Assembly: GCF_014466985.1 (NCBI RefSeq)
Contig: NZ_AP022826.1
Location: 1,674,001-1,738,000 of the forward strand
Direction of reading: 5' to 3'
Source of the DNA: Nitrosophilus labii
GTDB taxonomy: Bacteria; Campylobacterota; Campylobacteria; Campylobacterales; Nitratiruptoraceae
DNA length: 64,000 nt
Shown here: one piece after another, positions 44,893-53,846 of the stretch
Layout: every line of letters begins with the position of its first letter
How positions within the stretch are numbered: position 1 is the first letter of the stretch
Notes under the pieces: model-generated
Told to the model about the DNA's origin: nothing
The model's input: only the letters and a program-made list of their open reading frames with translations
Databases searched by the model: none
Translations under genes and position numbers: made by a program

Positions 44893-45474
44893 TTAAACGA
44901 TTTTTGGATTTTCAATCTTTTCACCTCTAAGAAGTCTCTCCCAAATAAACGGATCGCTCCACTCTTCTATAACTCCAGAAGAGAACTTAACTTTACTTAA
45001 ATCTATAAAACCCATCTTTTCACTATAAGCATCCGCACGGTCGCATCTTGCATATCCGGTATCCGTTTCATGAACAATTACGCTATCAATGCACACATTA
45101 TTCTCTTCATTTACCATTATAGTCTGATTTAAAATTTTATCAACAATTAGAAAAAATAGTCTACTAAACTGCTCGGCACTTGGATTTACCGGGATCTCCA
45201 CCCACCTTTGACTCCATTTTTTCATATCTTTAAGATACTGAGGATCATCGCCACTCCAAAGAGTTATAGCGTGATCGAAAGAATCAATAAGCTCCTTTAT
45301 GGTAAGTTTGGTAAGACCAAAATCGTAAACCATCTCTCCTCTATCTAGTGAGTCAGATCTAAAAAAGAGTTCAACTTTATAAGAGTGACCATGAATACTC
45401 TGGCTACATCTCTTAGAAGTACAGTTTCTAACTATATGAGCGTTCTCAAATTTAAAAAGTTTTCTAATAAGCAA
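44893..45474 (-). CDS. queD: 6-carboxytetrahydropterin synthase (QueD)
   Basis: 193 residues from the TTG at 45474, chosen because AAGGAGAGG lies about nine bases ahead and the product MLIRKLFKFENAHI matches other Campylobacterota QueD starts. The frame opens back into queE. Zinc histidines are in FENAHI and SIHGHSY (His13, His28, His30). MVYDFGLTKLTIKEL and SAEQFSRLFF are PTPS/QueD signatures. It converts dihydroneopterin triphosphate to carboxytetrahydropterin in queuosine synthesis, followed by QueE, whose gene is immediately upstream. Confidence 0.9.
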   Translation of the reverse strand: MLIRKLFKFENAHIVRNCTSKRCSQSIHGHSYKVELFFRSDSLDRGEMVYDFGLTKLTIKELIDSFDHAITLWSGDDPQYLKDMKKWSQRWVEIPVNPSAEQFSRLFFLIVDKILNQTIMVNEENNVCIDSVIVHETDTGYARCDRADAYSEKMGFIDLSKVKFSSGVIEEWSDPFIWERLLRGEKIENPKIV

Positions 45475-45499
45475 CTTCAACCTCTCCTTAGCTACCAAA

Positions 45500-46258
45500 C
45501 TATCTTTTTTTCTCTCTGTTCCAAAGCCTAACGTGGAGTCTATCGCTATAAATAAATCCATAAATCAAACAAAACTCTGCAACAGCTTTATCATGCTTTT
45601 TAATTATATCTTGTTTATCGCCAAGAGGCATACAGAAAATCTCTGCTTCAGGATAAGGTTCTACTATATCCACTATCTCCTCAAACGCTCTTCTTTCAAT
45701 AATACCTCTATCCAAAGTAAACTTAAAAAAGGAGTAAGAGGTGTTGTTTATATACTCCTTTATAACCTCTTTATTTACCCTTTTATCGTAAGGCTCGCCG
45801 CTATTGCTAAGTTTAACAGCCATAGCAAATATAACGTCTTTATAAGCTGAAAATTTTTCAATATCTACTTTTATAGTTGCATTAGTTTCGATAGTAACGA
45901 TAAAATCGTTATTAACTAAATATTGAATGAATTTATAAAAAATGGAATCTGTCGCATAGATCATAGGTTCTCCACCAGTGATAACTATGTGAGGCTTAAA
46001 GTCAAGATTTTCGATATAGTCGTCCAATATCTCTATCAAAACTTTTTCGTTCTCTATCCTTTTCCACTCATTTTGAAAGATCTCCTTATTTACCGCTCTT
46101 ACAGTATCACAGCCATAAACAATTTTACCTTTTACAAAATATTCTCCAAAATCTTGGCATCTTAGATTACATCCGCCAAATCTAAAAAAAACGCTTGGAG
46201 TACCTACAAATTTGCCCTCGCCTTGGATAGAATAAAAGTGTTCAACAAGATAAACCAT
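45500..46258 (-). CDS. queE: 7-carboxy-7-deazaguanine synthase (QueE), variant cysteine spacing
   Basis: 252 residues from the ATG at 46258 (AAAGGAAAT upstream). The frame runs back to 46324, but that part is translated intergenic repeat. Radical SAM enzyme of the queuosine pathway. SIQGEGKFVGTPSVFFRFGG and ITGGEPMIY are QueE hallmarks. The cluster motif is unusual: Cys30-X3-Cys34 is not followed by a cysteine two residues later (Phe37 there), and the next cysteine is Cys50 in YGCDTVRAV. Other Campylobacterota QueE proteins may share this. The stop is followed within 25 bases by queD. Confidence 0.88.
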   Translation of the reverse strand: MVYLVEHFYSIQGEGKFVGTPSVFFRFGGCNLRCQDFGEYFVKGKIVYGCDTVRAVNKEIFQNEWKRIENEKVLIEILDDYIENLDFKPHIVITGGEPMIYATDSIFYKFIQYLVNNDFIVTIETNATIKVDIEKFSAYKDVIFAMAVKLSNSGEPYDKRVNKEVIKEYINNTSYSFFKFTLDRGIIERRAFEEIVDIVEPYPEAEIFCMPLGDKQDIIKKHDKAVAEFCLIYGFIYSDRLHVRLWNREKKR

Positions 46259-46261
46259 TAA

Positions 46262-46493
46262 TTTCCTTTTTTGGAATTGGGCATTTGGAATTGGGAAATG
46301 GGAATTAGGAAATAGTAAATTCAAATAGTCATTAAGCCATTAGTCATTAAGTCATTAAGGATAATTTTTCCTAATGACCAATTACAAGTCAATTTTATAT
46401 TCTTAAAAGTTTCAAAAATTGTTAAATTTTTAAAATGTTTTGAATAAACGAAACTTAATGACTAATGACACTAATTCCTAATTCCTAATTCAA
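46262..46493. repeat. Large nested word-repeat inverted structure between moaA and queE
   Basis: The outer left arm is made of GGAATTGGGAAATGGGAATTAGG-like words and the outer right arm of the complement CTAATTCCTAATTCCTAATTC. A second nested pair uses the word CATTAAGTCATTAGT on the left and CTTAATGACTAATGACACTAA on the right. It lies in a same-strand run and would be transcribed as a long hairpin. Its left edge creates a false in-frame N-terminal extension of queE. Confidence 0.75.
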
Positions 46494-47462
46494 TCATCCG
46501 CCCGTTTCATAAAAAGCTCTATTTGATGCTTCAGTTGCCTCTTCACTCCATCTGTTCTCTTTTGGTTTATTAGCCAAAACTGTTTTCAAAATCTCTACAG
46601 CTTTTTCGATATCCCCTTTTTCTACAGCCTCCTTTATACTCATAGCCTCATCAAAATACAGACAAGGTATCAAATAACCCTCGGCGGTGAGCCTAATTCT
46701 GTTACAAGATTCACAAAAGTCGTGTTTATGAGGATCTATAAGTCCAAACTTATATCCATCATTTTTCAACTGATATAAAAATGCAGGCGAACTTCCAATT
46801 CGTCCCACTTTTTGGATTTCATACTTCTCTTTGATTTTTTCTAAAATCTCTCTTCCGTGCATTCCTTTTAAAGAGCTATGGGCGTGAACGTTTTCCATAT
46901 ACTCTATAAATCTAACTCTTATACCTCTTTTTTTTCCAAACTCTAAAATATCAACAATCTCACTATCATTTACGTTTTTTAAAGGAACCATATTTATTTT
47001 AATCTTCAAGCCTACCTTCATAGCCTCTTCTATACCGTCCAATACGTTTTTTAAAACATCTTTACCTGCAATCTTTGCCGCTATTTCTGGTTTTAAACTA
47101 TCTAAAGATATGTTGATCCTTTTAAGTCCGGCATCTTTAAGCTTTTTAGCACTCTCCTTAAGAAGATATCCATTTGTTGTCATAGCCAGATCAATATCAT
47201 TTTTATAATTATAAATCATTTTTATAAATTTATCTAAATCTGTTCTTAGTGTAGGTTCTCCTCCAGTTATCCTTATCTTTTCTATCCCTTCGTCAATTGC
47301 AACTTTAACAAACTTGAAAAGATCTTCAAAACTTAATAGATTCTCTTTAGGAACCCATGAAAAAGGTTTTTCGGGCATACAATATTGACATCTAAAATTG
47401 CATCTTTCCGTAACTGAGATTCTAAGATAGTTTACATTTCTGCCATGTCCATCTATAAGCAT
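46494..47462 (-). CDS. moaA: GTP 3',8-cyclase
   Basis: 322 residues. First step of molybdopterin synthesis. N-terminal radical SAM motif CNFRCQYC, then [13 protein letters not shown]. The C-terminal second [4Fe-4S] motif is [18 protein letters not shown]. The C-terminal GG is replaced by ETGG at the very end, so the conserved double glycine is kept. Follows the pathway of moeA at 36.4 kb and supports the molybdoenzyme at 10.7 kb. Confidence 0.95.
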   Translation of the reverse strand: MLIDGHGRNVNYLRISVTERCNFRCQYCMPEKPFSWVPKENLLSFEDLFKFVKVAIDEGIEKIRITGGEPTLRTDLDKFIKMIYNYKNDIDLAMTTNGYLLKESAKKLKDAGLKRINISLDSLKPEIAAKIAGKDVLKNVLDGIEEAMKVGLKIKINMVPLKNVNDSEIVDILEFGKKRGIRVRFIEYMENVHAHSSLKGMHGREILEKIKEKYEIQKVGRIGSSPAFLYQLKNDGYKFGLIDPHKHDFCESCNRIRLTAEGYLIPCLYFDEAMSIKEAVEKGDIEKAVEILKTVLANKPKENRWSEEATEASNRAFYETGG

Positions 47463-47485
47463 AATTCCTCTTTTTATTAAATTTA

Positions 47486-47592
47486 AAAAGTTAAATTGAT
47501 TAAGTAATTGATTTTAGTTAAGTTATAAAAAAAATTATAATGATTAAATAATTATCAACTCAACTACTCAACCAATTTAACTACTCAACAAA
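47486..47592. repeat. Intergenic word-repeat spacer upstream of moaA
   Basis: AAAGTTAAATTGATTAAGTA-type words on the left and CAACTCAACTACTCAACC and TTTAACTACTCAAC words on the right form an imperfect inverted repeat with a very AT-rich centre. Same word family as the spacers at 2.5, 7.9 and 17.8 kb, but more decayed on the left. Confidence 0.6.
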
Positions 47593-47653
47593 ATAATAAC
47601 TGATTTTACCTAAAAATAGAGAAGATGAAAATGAAGTAGTTTGATTTCTTTAT

Positions 47654-47677
47654 ATCAAGAGGCGAGTGCCTCTTGAT
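47654..47677 (-). terminator. Terminator downstream of petC
   Basis: ATCAAGAGGC (47654-47663) and GCCTCTTGAT (47668-47677) pair perfectly over 10 bases with a four-base loop, immediately after the petC stop. This closes the petABC operon. Confidence 0.85.
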
Positions 47678-47678
47678 T

Positions 47679-48605
47679 TTAATGTAAATCTCTCCACATC
47701 TGTTTCTTCCAAGCATAAGCAAGAAGAGCAAAGATTACAAAATATAGGATAACTAAAGGTCCTAAAGAATTTCTTTTATCTTTCTTTCTATCACCCACAT
47801 TTTCCATATAAGTGATAACTTGTTGCGTAGACTCTTCAGTCAGACCAACTCTCGGCATTGCTGTTCCGTGAAGAATTTTTTGAGGATCCTCTATAAAATC
47901 TCTGATATATTCATGACCTCTTGATCTTATATATATAGAAAGATCTGGAGGATTAGTACCGAGATATTTTTTCAAATTTTCCTGATACTCAGCATGTTTT
48001 TTATTAAACTCGGCTTTTTCAAGCTCTGTATCCATTTTAGGTTTCTCACCTATTACATACCAGTTATCATATTTCATATCGTGGCATCTACCACAAGCAT
48101 TAACAAATGCATCTTTTGGCTCAACTTTTTTTGGAGCAATAGATTTTAAATATGCAACGATATCGGCAACTTCTTGCTCAATATCTCCGCCAACACCATA
48201 AAAATTAGGCATAGGAAAAGGCCTATTTTCGTTAAATTTGTGTTCCAACTTCATAGCATGAGCAGGATTTTTTATTACTGCGGCTAGAAATTTCTCATCA
48301 TAAAGAGCGCCGGCGTCGCTAAGATCAGGTGGATTAACTCCGTAACTCGCACTTGCAGTTACAGGATCCATAGGAGCTGGCATGTTTTGAGATTTGACAG
48401 AGTGACAACCAACACAACCAGCATTCATAAAAACTTCCGCACCCTTTTGAGGATTACCTTGTTTGGTAAGAGCAGGTAGATCATCATATTTAAACGTTGC
48501 AGGTTCATGGTGCGCATGCATTTGAGAGTGAGCGAACGGCTCAACGCCCCAATAAGTTATCAGTGTAAAAAATACTACAACAGCTAATATTTTAAGTTCT
48601 CTCAT
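47679..48605 (-). CDS. petC: Cytochrome bc1 complex, diheme cytochrome c1 subunit
   Basis: 308 residues. N-terminal signal/anchor helix (about 4-22), two cytochrome c domains with heme sites CVGCH and CGRCH, and a C-terminal transmembrane anchor (about 282-300, LGPLVILYFVIFALLAYAW). The diheme c1 is characteristic of the Campylobacterota bc1 complex. It takes electrons from the Rieske protein and passes them to periplasmic cytochromes. Overlaps petB by four bases and is followed by a strong terminator. Confidence 0.93.
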   Translation of the reverse strand: MRELKILAVVVFFTLITYWGVEPFAHSQMHAHHEPATFKYDDLPALTKQGNPQKGAEVFMNAGCVGCHSVKSQNMPAPMDPVTASASYGVNPPDLSDAGALYDEKFLAAVIKNPAHAMKLEHKFNENRPFPMPNFYGVGGDIEQEVADIVAYLKSIAPKKVEPKDAFVNACGRCHDMKYDNWYVIGEKPKMDTELEKAEFNKKHAEYQENLKKYLGTNPPDLSIYIRSRGHEYIRDFIEDPQKILHGTAMPRVGLTEESTQQVITYMENVGDRKKDKRNSLGPLVILYFVIFALLAYAWKKQMWRDLH

Positions 48606-49858
48606 GCCGCACCTCCTGCTCTTTGCGCTTCCTTCTTAGTAATTAATGGAAGCGCAACTAATAGCAACGTCAAAAATGTAATAGAAGCAAAAAATCCTAT
48701 CCAAGCATTTGCCCCAGTTGGAGGCAGTTTACCCCATATAGTTAAAACTATCATATCTACTACCAAAATCCAAAACCATATTTTAAAAGCCCCTCTTTTA
48801 TGAGCAGGTGCTACTACCGGCGATCTATCTAGCCACGGCATCAAGAAGAATATTACGTTAGCGATACCAAAAGCTATTAAACCTATATCCATCGCTGACA
48901 GAGGTCCAACATCGAAAAAGAAACCTCTAAGTACTTCATAACTCCACAAGAAGTACCACTCGGGGTAGATATGTGGCGGTGTTTTCATCGGATTAGCAGG
49001 ATCGAAGTTGATCGGATCCATCGCAAAATTGTAATGATAGAACACCAGATAAAAATAGAAAACCATAAATACGCCTAAAACAAAAAGGTCTTTACTTAAG
49101 AAAACAGGCCAAAAAGGTATAACTTTTGATTCAGCTTTTCTTCCGGCTTTATACTTTTCAGCTTCCGCATCAAAATCTATCTCTTCACCCTCTTGGTTGT
49201 TTACGTGTGGGATTCTTAAAGAGTAGAAGTGCAAACCAATAATCCCCATAATAACCAATGGTAAAAGAAGTACATGAAGCATAAAAAATCTAGTAAGCGT
49301 TGCGTCAGCAACATAAAAGTTACCTCTAATCCATATAACAAGCTCATCACCTATAAAAGGAATCCCTCCAAATAGGTTAGTAATAACTTGTGCAGCCCAG
49401 TAACTCATCTGCCCCCATGGAAGCATATAACCGCTGAAAGCTTCAGCAGAAAAAGTAACAAAAAGAAGCATACCGCTTATCCATATCATTTCACGGCCTT
49501 TTTTATATGAGCCGTAATAGATACCTGTAAACATATGTATATATATAACTAAAAAAACGACGGATGCGGCAACTCCGTGCATATGCCTCCATAGCCACCC
49601 AAACCAAACCTCTTGCATAATTGTGTAGTTAACGCTGTCAAACGCTAGTTTCGTATCTGGTTTGTAGTACATCAGCAAAAAGATACCAGAGATCAAAAGA
49701 ATTGTAAACATCGTCATTAAGACGACACCCATAGCCCAAAGAAAGTTTATATTTTTTGGAATCCAGTATTCCGTCATCAAGACTTTTGTCAGTTTAGTAA
49801 CTGCAAGTCTTTGATCGAGCCACTCATAAACACTATTAGCTTTTTCAAAATGTGCCAT
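48602..49858 (-). CDS. petB: Cytochrome bc1 complex, cytochrome b subunit
   Basis: 418 residues, a full-length cytochrome b with about eight to nine transmembrane helices. The b-heme histidines are in WRHMHGVAASVVFLVIYIHMF and FFMLHVLLLPLVIMGIIGLHF. The Qo-site signature is present as PEWYFLW. GYMLPWGQMSYWAAQVITNLF is standard. Oxidises menaquinol and moves protons. Lies 10 bases after petA. Confidence 0.96.
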   Translation of the reverse strand: MAHFEKANSVYEWLDQRLAVTKLTKVLMTEYWIPKNINFLWAMGVVLMTMFTILLISGIFLLMYYKPDTKLAFDSVNYTIMQEVWFGWLWRHMHGVAASVVFLVIYIHMFTGIYYGSYKKGREMIWISGMLLFVTFSAEAFSGYMLPWGQMSYWAAQVITNLFGGIPFIGDELVIWIRGNFYVADATLTRFFMLHVLLLPLVIMGIIGLHFYSLRIPHVNNQEGEEIDFDAEAEKYKAGRKAESKVIPFWPVFLSKDLFVLGVFMVFYFYLVFYHYNFAMDPINFDPANPMKTPPHIYPEWYFLWSYEVLRGFFFDVGPLSAMDIGLIAFGIANVIFFLMPWLDRSPVVAPAHKRGAFKIWFWILVVDMIVLTIWGKLPPTGANAWIGFFASITFLTLLLVALPLITKKEAQRAGGAA

Positions 49859-49868
49859 ATCCCGCTCC

Positions 49869-50372
49869 TTACGCTTTACCGACTAACTTTTTATATTCAG
49901 GTCCCTCTTCGCCCAATACCAATTTAGTTCCTTCTATCTTAAACGGAGGAATGTCCAGAGGTCTAGGAGGAGGTCCAAATGTATTTGTACCGCAAGCATC
50001 GAATTCACCACCGTGACATGCACACTTAAATACCTGCTTATCAGCTTCCCAAGCTGGAATACATCCTAAGTGAGTACAAAGACCTATTCTCACCAGATAG
50101 TCTCCCTCACCTACTTTTACATCAGCATCGTTACACTTTTTAAGCTGAGTACTGTCTTTCTTGAGTATAAAAATAGGTTTTCCCCTCCATGTAACTGTTC
50201 TGAACTCACCAGGTTTCATTGGTGATAGGTCAACAGTTGTAAAACCTGCTGCCATAACGCTTGGCAAAGGATCCCATGTTCTTTTCATGGCATACAGTGC
50301 CGCAACGCCTCCAGCAGCAGCAAAACCGCCAAAGACCATACCTAAAAAATCGCGTCTTTTTTGATCTGCCAT
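49869..50372 (-). CDS. petA: Cytochrome bc1 complex, Rieske iron-sulfur subunit
   Basis: 167 residues from the ATG at 50372, which has AAAGGAAG upstream; the frame runs on to 50426 without support. Tat-type N-terminus (KRRDFLGMVFGGFAAAGGVAAL) that also anchors it in the membrane. Rieske cluster motifs CTHLGCIPAW and CACHGGEFDACG give the two Cys and two His ligands. First gene of petABC. Confidence 0.95.
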   Translation of the reverse strand: MADQKRRDFLGMVFGGFAAAGGVAALYAMKRTWDPLPSVMAAGFTTVDLSPMKPGEFRTVTWRGKPIFILKKDSTQLKKCNDADVKVGEGDYLVRIGLCTHLGCIPAWEADKQVFKCACHGGEFDACGTNTFGPPPRPLDIPPFKIEGTKLVLGEEGPEYKKLVGKA

Positions 50373-50859
50373 ATGACTTCCTTTCTTTATAGTGATAAGT
50401 GTCGGATTAATTTTATATGAATACAAATTAAAAAATCATAAATTTAGATTAATATCAAGAAAAGTTCGCAATTTAACTCCTCGATGAATTATTTCAAGCA
50501 GCTTTAAGGCTGCGACTCATTAATCTGCATAACCTCTTAAAACTTTTGTGGGCGGATTTAGTCTCGCTTCACCTCCTATCCTCCGTAAACTCCTATAAGA
50601 AATCATAGTATAGCAGTATGTTCAAATAGAACTTTTCGGCGGCACTCTCCTTTGACAGCTTCAATTCTCTGTTCCGCCACTATCTTCACAACTTTTCCAT
50701 CATCCATTTCAATATCGAAAGAAATAGATCCCCCTACGGCCACAAATCCGGCTAGAATTCTTCTGAAAATTTCGCCTATCTCTCAGGTATAGACTTTCCC
50801 TTTTATGTTTTCTATCACCGAGAAGTCTATCTAAAATTATGAACTAAAGTGTACACTAT
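50373..50859. other. Gene-free region upstream of petABC with decayed sequence
   Basis: About 490 bases without an intact gene. The left 80 bases should hold the petABC promoter. A small hairpin GCAGC-TTTAAG-GCTGC lies at about 50500. A broken ORF occupies 50591-50818. Near 50570 there is TCTCGCTTCACC, which also occurs in the spacer at about 4650, hinting at shared decayed sequence. Confidence 0.5.
50591..50818 (-). pseudogene. Possible decayed small ORF with in-frame TGA
   Basis: From a GTG at 50818, VIENIKGKVYT is followed by TGA (50783-50785) and then an open stretch to 50591 containing EIGEIFRRILAGFVAVGG and SFDIEMDDGKVVKIVAEQRI. The amphipathic, charged composition looks protein-like rather than random, but I recognise no family. 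The interrupting stop suggests a pseudogene; selenocysteine is unlikely because no stem-loop or selenoprotein family is evident. Confidence 0.3.
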
Positions 50860-51735
50860 CTAAATTAAATTTAGCTTATTTTTTATATATGTCCCAGTTA
50901 TTGTCACATTTTTTTCATTTATCAACTCTTTTTTAAGACTAAATTCAGTTTTTATTGCATTCTTTAATAACTCTTTATTAAACTCTTTTAAAACTTTTAC
51001 CCCAAGCTGTCTCAAAAGAGGGACTAAGTTTTCATCTTTATCTTCTCTTTGTATATATATTACTTTTCCATCAGATGCTAAAGCTTCCAATGCGCTTTGA
51101 GGAGAAGAGGTTATAAATAGTTTAGTTTTTTTAATAACATTTTCATACTCTTCAATTTCAATAATATCTTTAAAGAACTCATTTAACTCATTTTGGTAAT
51201 TTATAAAAAAATAAAAACCTTCTATTAAACTTATGTATTCATCTTTAAAAATACCAGAAACTCTAACTAAATCTTTATCATAATCATCATCGCCGTAAAA
51301 GAAAGTTTTATCTATATTTTTTTTGAAATCTCCAAAATATCTCTTATCTATCAAAATCGCATTTATAATATTTTCACCATTTAGATAAGGTGAAATGAGT
51401 ATTTCACCTTTTTTTGCTTTATCATCCAATCTATCGCTTATTCTTACGAAGTGTCCAAAAAAATCAATCATCTCCTGGTGCATAATTTCGTTATATTCAT
51501 CACTATCAAAAATAACTATATCTCCCCTTTGGCATATATTGGCCATATTTCTCACATCATCTATACCAACACTTCTTTTTACGCCTAGCTCGCTTTTAGC
51601 AAAACTTGCCGCTCTAAAATCTTGTACCATCAAAAGCGGATCGTATTCTTCAAACTCTCTCATTAAAGCAATAACACGTCTTAATCTATTAAGACCGACT
51701 CTATGTCCAGTTTTTGCGTAAAAAAACAGTCTCAT
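50860..51735 (-). CDS. Conserved protein of unknown function, possible GT-B/PseG-like fold
   Basis: 291 residues, soluble. The N-terminal MRLFFYAKTGHRVGLNRLRR with a glycine-containing loop followed by a helix, and the later ITSSPQSALEALASDGKVIYI, resemble the two halves of GT-B-type sugar enzymes such as PseG/SpsG, but the catalytic residues cannot be confirmed. It precedes the word-repeat spacer that follows mnmG. Function is not assigned. Confidence 0.6.
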   Translation of the reverse strand: MRLFFYAKTGHRVGLNRLRRVIALMREFEEYDPLLMVQDFRAASFAKSELGVKRSVGIDDVRNMANICQRGDIVIFDSDEYNEIMHQEMIDFFGHFVRISDRLDDKAKKGEILISPYLNGENIINAILIDKRYFGDFKKNIDKTFFYGDDDYDKDLVRVSGIFKDEYISLIEGFYFFINYQNELNEFFKDIIEIEEYENVIKKTKLFITSSPQSALEALASDGKVIYIQREDKDENLVPLLRQLGVKVLKEFNKELLKNAIKTEFSLKKELINEKNVTITGTYIKNKLNLI

Positions 51736-51763
51736 ATCCTCCCCTTCTTTCGTATTTCAAATG

Positions 51764-51855
51764 TTAGTATATTTGGTTTATTGGTATATTTATATATTGT
51801 TGTATCTTGTTGTATCTGTTTTTTTATTTCAATACACCAATAACCAATATACTAA
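51764..51855. repeat. Intergenic inverted repeat, TTAGTATATTGGTT type
   Basis: The left arm 51764-51790 begins TTAGTATATTTGGTTTATTG. The right arm 51831-51855 reads in complement TTAGTATATTGGTTATTGG and on, differing by two single-base gaps and one substitution over about 25 bases. The loop has its own tandem word TTGTTGTATC. It overlaps the mnmG stop by a few bases. Confidence 0.75.
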
Positions 51856-53723
51856 TCACCCTCTTTCTCTTTCATTTTTATATAGATATGCAAAATCTCA
51901 ATAGCCGCCGGAGTTATCCCGCTAATCTCACTTGCAGCAAAAAGTGTCGGTGGTTTATACTTTATCAGTTTCTCCTTGACTTCATTAGAAAGGCCAGAAA
52001 TTGACTCAATATCTAAATCCACAGGAATATTTACACTCATAAGTTCTTTCATTCTATTAATCTGGCTTTTTTGTTTTTGAATATATTGATGATATTTGGC
52101 CTCTATTAAGATCTGCTCTTTTGCCTCTTCGCTAAAATCTATTATGGATGGAGCTAACCTTTCAAGTTTTTCTATATTAAAACTACTTCTTGAAGCTATA
52201 TTTTTCAGTGAGGTTTTATCGGTAATTTTTTGTTCATCTATACTCTCTAAAAAGGTTAATGTCTCTTTGGTAGGAGTTAAAAAGTTATTTTCCAAATATG
52301 CAAGTCCCTTCTCTATCTCCTCTCTCTTTTTTAACATCCTAGAGTATGTATCATCATCAATTAACCCTAGTTTGTATCCATATCTCATTAGTCTCAAATC
52401 CGCGTTATCCTCTCTTAAAAGAAGTCTAAACTCTGCTCTACTGGTAAACATTCTATAAGGCTCTTTAGTTCCTTTTATAACTAGATCATCTATCAAAACT
52501 CCAATATACGCTTCATCTCTTCTTAAAATTAAAGGCTCTTCTTCTTTAATAGCCAAAACCGCATTTATACCAGCCATCAACCCCTGAGCGGCAGCCTCTT
52601 CATAACCTGTGGTTCCGTTAATTTGTCCCGCACAATAAAGCCCTTCTACCTTTTTTGTCTCAAGAGTATGTTTAAGTTCCGTTGGATCCACAAAATCGTA
52701 CTCTATAGCATATCCATACCTTACAATCTCGGCATTTTCCAGCCCCCTGACACTTCTTATCATCTCTCTTTGCACATCGGGAGGCAAAGAGGTACTCATA
52801 CCGTTTATATAATACTCGGTAGCCTCTAGAGTCTGCGGTTCTACAAATATATGATGGCGCTCTTTGTCTTTAAATCTGTATATTTTATCTTCTATACTAG
52901 GACAATACCTAGGACCCACACCCTCAATCTGTCCTGTAAATAGAGGAGCTCTACTGAAGTTTGACTCTATGATTTCGTGTGTTCTTTCGTTAGTGTATGT
53001 TATATAACAAGGAAGTTGTTTAGGGCTAAAACTTTTTCTATCTGTTCTAAAACTAAAAGGTATTGGATTTTCATCTCCAGGCTGTATTTCCATTTTTGAA
53101 AAATCGATACTTTTAGCGTCAATTCTTGCACAAGTTCCGGTTTTTAGCCTACCCGTATTCAACCCGAAACTCTTTAGAGACTCGCTGAGTTTTTTAGAAG
53201 AAAACTCTCCGACACGTCCTGCTTCTTGCCTTATTTCTCCTATATGGATAAGCCCCCTTAAGAAAGTTCCTGTTGTAACTATAACTTTTTTTGCATGGTA
53301 TACATTATTTAGATTTGTCAAAATCCCCGTAACTTTTCCCTCTTTAGTAAGTATCTCCTCAACCATCTCTTGGACCACTTCCAGATTTGGGGTATTAAGA
53401 ACAACTGTTCTCATAAACATTTTATATCTATCCATATCTATCTGTGCCCTGCTTCCTCTAACGGCAGGCCCTTTGGAAGCGTTGAGTATCCTAAACTGTA
53501 TTCCCGTTTTATCGGTACAGATTCCCATTTCACCGCCAAGAGCATCTATCTCTTTTACAAGATGTCCCTTAGCAAGTCCACCTATGGCCGGATTGCAGCT
53601 AACGGCACCAATCTGTTCTGCCAAGATAGTTACAAGTAGAGTTTTCATACCCATTCTAGCACTTGCAAGTGCCGCTTCTATCCCTGCGTGTCCTCCTCCA
53701 ATAACTATAATATCGTATTTCAT
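51852..53723 (-). CDS. mnmG: tRNA uridine 5-carboxymethylaminomethyl modification enzyme
   Basis: 623 residues. FAD-dependent partner of MnmE in wobble-uridine modification. N-terminal FAD motif [72 protein letters not shown] and the C-terminal helical domain [12 protein letters not shown] are diagnostic. Normal length. Divergent from ribE across a 123-base promoter region. Confidence 0.97.
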   Translation of the reverse strand: MKYDIIVIGGGHAGIEAALASARMGMKTLLVTILAEQIGAVSCNPAIGGLAKGHLVKEIDALGGEMGICTDKTGIQFRILNASKGPAVRGSRAQIDMDRYKMFMRTVVLNTPNLEVVQEMVEEILTKEGKVTGILTNLNNVYHAKKVIVTTGTFLRGLIHIGEIRQEAGRVGEFSSKKLSESLKSFGLNTGRLKTGTCARIDAKSIDFSKMEIQPGDENPIPFSFRTDRKSFSPKQLPCYITYTNERTHEIIESNFSRAPLFTGQIEGVGPRYCPSIEDKIYRFKDKERHHIFVEPQTLEATEYYINGMSTSLPPDVQREMIRSVRGLENAEIVRYGYAIEYDFVDPTELKHTLETKKVEGLYCAGQINGTTGYEEAAAQGLMAGINAVLAIKEEEPLILRRDEAYIGVLIDDLVIKGTKEPYRMFTSRAEFRLLLREDNADLRLMRYGYKLGLIDDDTYSRMLKKREEIEKGLAYLENNFLTPTKETLTFLESIDEQKITDKTSLKNIASRSSFNIEKLERLAPSIIDFSEEAKEQILIEAKYHQYIQKQKSQINRMKELMSVNIPVDLDIESISGLSNEVKEKLIKYKPPTLFAASEISGITPAAIEILHIYIKMKEKEGD

Positions 53724-53789
53724 ACAATCCTCTTAAATAAATTTATTGATATAGCAAGATTTTAACCCGCTCACTCTGCCAATTTTGGT

Positions 53790-53795
53790 TATAAT
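53790..53795 (+). promoter_or_regulatory. Putative -10 box for ribE
   Basis: A TATAAT in the divergent mnmG/ribE spacer, about 52 bases before the ribE TTG start. No riboflavin (FMN) riboswitch-like conserved sequence fits in the short remaining leader. Confidence 0.45.
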
Positions 53796-53846
53796 TATAT
53801 CCAATCACTATATACTATATAAAAATTATAAAATCAAGGATAAAAT

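Noticed and set aside
50783-50785. Selenocysteine codon in the broken ORF
   Set aside because: No selenoprotein family is recognised, and a decayed gene is simpler. It is kept only as something to exclude.
2478-51855. Word-repeat spacers as a CRISPR array
   Set aside because: The repeats are short, degenerate, without unique spacers of constant length, and no cas gene is present in the window.
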